The notes beneath the pieces are model-generated. The model was not told the DNA's origin, ran no database searches, and saw nothing but the letters and a program-made list of their open reading frames with translations. From the NCBI GenBank assembly GCA_964429385.1, contig CAYSBR010000006.1, positions 34,475 through 98,474 on the forward strand: a DNA stretch of 64,000 nucleotides, read 5' to 3'. Below, piece by piece: positions 61,296 to 64,000 of the stretch. Each line of letters starts with the position of its first letter. Position 1 is the stretch's first letter. The stretch is from UBA2377 sp964429385 (GTDB lineage Bacteria; Verrucomicrobiota; Verrucomicrobiia; Opitutales; Opitutaceae). Position numbers and translations under genes: made by a program.

Positions 61296-62639
61296 TCAAC
61301 GCGCCTTCCGCAGCAGGAACGCCGCCGCCCCATCGTGCCCATCAGTCCACGGAACGCTTTGCACGCTGCGCTCCAGTTTGAATGAGCTGCCCGCGCGACT
61401 TTCGAAGAACGTGCGCACCACTTTTTCATTCTCCTCCGCATCAATGCTGCAGGTCGAATAGACGAGCCGGCCGCCCGGCGCCACCAACCGCGCCGCATTG
61501 TGCAGGAGCGTCACCTGCTGCCGCGCATGCTTTTGAAAATCCGCCTCCTGCAACCGCCACTTCACGTCCACACGATGCCGCATCACCCCGGTGTTTGAGC
61601 AGGGCACATCAATCAGCACCGCCGCATAGTCCTCGGGCAGCCGGTGCTCGCGCAGCAACCCCGACGCGCCTTGCGTCACATCTCCCACGACCAGCGACAC
61701 CTCGATGCCCCGCGTCTTGGCCAAATTCTCCTTCAAGCGTTCGATGCGCCGCCCGGCCTGGTCATCGGCTGCCGGCAAATCCATCGCGACCACCCGGCCC
61801 GCGCCCATCGCATCGGCAATCATGAGACTCTTCCCCCCCGGGGCTGCGCAAAGATCCAGCACCACCTCTCCCGCTTGTGGAGCCAATAGCTCCACCGCGA
61901 GGCGCGTTCCGGGATCCTGCAAATAAAGCTGCCCGCCTTTCAACAAGGCCTCAACCTCGGCCCAATGGCCTGAAGTCACTTCATAAAATCCTGACCACGA
62001 GGTGGGTTGCAGGAAATCGGGTTTTGCCCCCTCCGAGGTATCCCGCCAGCGGGCATAGACCGGAGCCGGACGTTGGTTCCACTCCAGCAAACCGCGGGTC
62101 GCCTCCGCGCCAAATTGCAGCAACCAACGGCGAACCAGCCATTCCGGATGGGAAAAATATTCCGCCAGCATCTCGGCCGTCGCCAGTTTGGGCGGCGGCG
62201 GAGCCGTCAGCAACGGCGCGAGCTTGCGCACCACGGCATTGACCATCCGCGCCTCCGCCGGGCTGGCGAGCGTCTTCGCCTGCTCCACCGCATGGTGCAC
62301 GATCTTCGCCACCGCCCCGTCCTTGGCGGGCTCCGCCTGTGGCGTCTCACTGCGCAAAGATTCTTCAAGCAATTCGTAGGCAGCTATATACAATATCGCA
62401 CGCGTCGAAAACCGCGGGGGATGCGACACCAGCCGCCGCAGCGCGGCCTCCAGCCGGCCATAATGGCGAACCACACCATAAACCAAGTGCTGGCAACGGG
62501 CACGCTCCACCCCGGTCAGGTTGGCCGGCAACCCCTCACTCAAGGCATCCACCCGCTCACGGCGGTCGAGCCAGCGGGCCAGCAGCCGCGCCGCGGCCAC
62601 CCAAGCGTTGGGACGGTTTGTTTGTAGCTCGGTTTTCAT
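61296..62639 (-). CDS. rsmB: 16S rRNA m5C967 methyltransferase
   Basis: RsmB methylates C967 of 16S rRNA from S-adenosylmethionine. The 447-residue protein has a NusB-like N-terminal domain (LARWLDRRERVDALSEGLPANLTGVERARCQHLVYGVVRHYGRLEAAL) and an RNA methyltransferase core: DLCAAPGGKS (SAM site), IDVPCSNTGVMRH and YSTCSIDAEENE, containing the two cysteines used in m5C chemistry. Length fits RsmB. It is convergent with the protease gene. Four of its codons at the C-terminus are basic (LLRKAR), as common. Confidence 0.94.
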   Translation of the reverse strand: MKTELQTNRPNAWVAAARLLARWLDRRERVDALSEGLPANLTGVERARCQHLVYGVVRHYGRLEAALRRLVSHPPRFSTRAILYIAAYELLEESLRSETPQAEPAKDGAVAKIVHHAVEQAKTLASPAEARMVNAVVRKLAPLLTAPPPPKLATAEMLAEYFSHPEWLVRRWLLQFGAEATRGLLEWNQRPAPVYARWRDTSEGAKPDFLQPTSWSGFYEVTSGHWAEVEALLKGGQLYLQDPGTRLAVELLAPQAGEVVLDLCAAPGGKSLMIADAMGAGRVVAMDLPAADDQAGRRIERLKENLAKTRGIEVSLVVGDVTQGASGLLREHRLPEDYAAVLIDVPCSNTGVMRHRVDVKWRLQEADFQKHARQQVTLLHNAARLVAPGGRLVYSTCSIDAEENEKVVRTFFESRAGSSFKLERSVQSVPWTDGHDGAAAFLLRKAR

Positions 62640-62722
62640 GAAATCCCCTTCGTGACACTCTGTTTGACAAGTTTCGCCATTATCCGCTCAACTCTCCCGT
62701 TCAGGCCCTCACTCACGCAATC

Positions 62723-64000
62723 ATGAATTCCGAAGCTGTCTCCGCGTTCCTCGCCAAAAACCCGTCCCTCAAGACGGCCAAAGCCAAACTTGAGGCCATG
62801 GAGCCCGGCGCCTACGTGGTGCATCGCAGCTGGGGCTTCGGACAGATAAAGAGTTACGATGAGGCCACCCAGCGTCTGATCATCGATTTCAAGGAAAAGA
62901 AGGCCCACCCCATGGATCCGGCCTTCTGCGTCAACACCCTCGACGTCCTCCATCCCCGCCATCTGCTCGCCCGCAAGGAGACCGAACCCGCCCTGATCGC
63001 GGAGCTTGTGGCCGAAAAGCCCGGCCAACTCGTGGTTGACGCCCTTGAGGCCTACCCCAACAACGCCGCCACCGCCATCGAGATCGAAGCCGTCCTCCTG
63101 CAGGTCGTGGGCGAAGATAAGTTTAAGAAATGGTGGTCCAGCGCCAAGAAGGCCGTCGCCAAGGACCCCCGCCTCGTGATTCCCGAAAAGAAGATCGAGT
63201 GCTACGTCCTCCGCGAAACCCCCGTCTCCGCCGAGGAGGAGATTCTTGAGCTGTTCAATGCCACCCGCTCGGCCCGGCGCCGGATCGCCCTCGCCGAAGA
63301 GCTCCTGTCCTCCTCTTCCAAGAAGGACGCCAAAGTCACCGATCTCTCCCCCATTCTCAACGGCATTGTGGACGCGGTGAAGACCAGCAACCAGCTCGAA
63401 CCCGCCGAGCGCCTCTACGGCGCCGCCGTTCGTGACGATCTGGCCAAGTTCCTCGATGTTGACGGCACCGCCTTCGAACCCCAGCAGGCCTCCCTCATCG
63501 CCAATACCCGCGATCTTTTCGAGATCGCCGAGAAGATCCCCGTTCACTTCCAAGGGCGCTTCCTCGAACTCGTCCACAACACCCACCCCATTGAGAGCCG
63601 GGATCTGCTCTTCTCCCTCCTCAAGATCTCGCAGGGTAAGTTCACCACCGAGTGCATCAATTTCCTCGTCGAGCAGGGCCATGCCGCCGAACTCGCCGCC
63701 ACCCTCAAGCGCTGGCAGACCGAGCAAAACCTCCGCGCCCCCGTCCTCCTCTGGGTCGTCAAAAACCGCCACTCGAAGAAGTTCGCCAAACTCCTCAACG
63801 ACCTCATCACCCCGCGGCTCCTCGGCTCCATTTTCTTCGCCATCGACTACGAGGCGCTCCAGGCCGCCAGCGCGCGCCGCATCCCCCTCGCCGACATCCT
63901 CAGCGAGGATTCCGAGCTCATCTCCGATCTCCTTTCGACCGCCGACCCCGAGACGGCCCGCGACCTCGCCAACACCCTCATGCTCAACCAGGGCTTTGAG
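62723..64000 (+). CDS. greA: Long-form GreA transcript cleavage factor, N-terminal part (runs off the right edge)
   Basis: The open frame from the ATG at 62723 continues 426 codons to the window end without a stop. It begins MNSEAVSAFLAKNPSLKTAKAKLEAMEPGAYVVHRSWGFGQIKSYDE, with a CarD/TRCF-like segment (YVVHRSWGFGQI) about residue 30. A long helical region follows (VVDALEAYPNNAATAIEIEAVLLQVVGEDKFKKWWSSAKKA). This matches the extended N-terminus of the roughly 700-residue GreA of Chlamydiae and Verrucomicrobiota, where the short GreA proper lies at the C-terminus, here outside the window. The assignment rests on this N-terminal region only. Confidence 0.75.
   Translation, partial: MNSEAVSAFLAKNPSLKTAKAKLEAMEPGAYVVHRSWGFGQIKSYDEATQRLIIDFKEKKAHPMDPAFCVNTLDVLHPRHLLARKETEPALIAELVAEKPGQLVVDALEAYPNNAATAIEIEAVLLQVVGEDKFKKWWSSAKKAVAKDPRLVIPEKKIECYVLRETPVSAEEEILELFNATRSARRRIALAEELLSSSSKKDAKVTDLSPILNGIVDAVKTSNQLEPAERLYGAAVRDDLAKFLDVDGTAFEPQQASLIANTRDLFEIAEKIPVHFQGRFLELVHNTHPIESRDLLFSLLKISQGKFTTECINFLVEQGHAAELAATLKRWQTEQNLRAPVLLWVVKNRHSKKFAKLLNDLITPRLLGSIFFAIDYEALQAASARRIPLADILSEDSELISDLLSTADPETARDLANTLMLNQGFE

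Overview
The window looks like chromosomal DNA of a Verrucomicrobiota member, most likely Opitutaceae (Opitutus/Lacunisphaera-like). This rests on: GC-rich codon use; a very large TonB-dependent receptor and two near-identical LacI-type regulators around glycoside hydrolase genes; a GreA with the long N-terminal extension typical of the Chlamydiae/Verrucomicrobia group; and start codons that almost never have a Shine-Dalgarno sequence. Placement is inferred from gene content, not from a marker-gene alignment.

Layout. (1) 1-8171: a surface-glycan/glycosylation region. It holds the 5' end of a radical SAM gene running off the left edge, coupled to a flippase; a VapBC-like pair lying between a decayed copy of a glycosyltransferase 5' end and the intact gene; two GT2 enzymes; a PMT/ArnT-type transferase; and a second GT-C-like membrane protein. 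(2) 8186-11982: a type IV pilin-like gene, a DUF481 outer-membrane protein, rsfS and nadD, tRNA-Leu(UAA), and two repeat-rich spacers. (3) 11987-34502: a carbohydrate utilisation locus best explained by xyloglucan. It encodes a LacI regulator, TonB receptor, CE7 esterase and GH74 xyloglucanase on the minus strand. Across a palindromic LacI-type operator lie a binding-protein/permease fusion, a second permease with a huge external loop, a GH42 beta-galactosidase, a YicI-like GH31 alpha-xylosidase and a second LacI regulator. A HAD phosphatase, a metallophosphoesterase and a GHL6/GH42-like hydrolase (possible alpha-fucosidase) follow. (4) 34867-42776: a K+-dependent membrane pyrophosphatase with an extra domain, a toxin-antitoxin pair beside a broken second toxin, an SDR plus enolase-superfamily dehydratase pair, and small membrane proteins or lipoproteins. 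(5) 42892-48668: a coiled-coil membrane protein and a tight four-gene lipid operon (ACP-dehydratase fusion, ketosynthase, ketoreductase-like SDR, GT28 glycosyltransferase). (6) 48875-64000: mostly housekeeping genes (thioesterase, aroK, FKBP isomerase, purD, LMW phosphatase, glyA, rsmB, greA), with a LOG-domain protein carrying a large unknown N-terminus and a PDZ aspartyl-protease lipoprotein.

The best candidate for something undescribed is the locus in region 3. Xyloglucan would be cut outside by GH74 and CE7, fragments would pass the TonB receptor, and an ABC importer of unusual build (binding protein fused to one permease, a second permease with about 300 extra residues outside the membrane, no ATPase nearby) would deliver oligosaccharides to cytoplasmic GH31, GH42 and perhaps the GHL6-type enzyme. 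Two LacI paralogues with near-identical DNA-reading helices, and one clear operator between the divergent halves, suggest common control.
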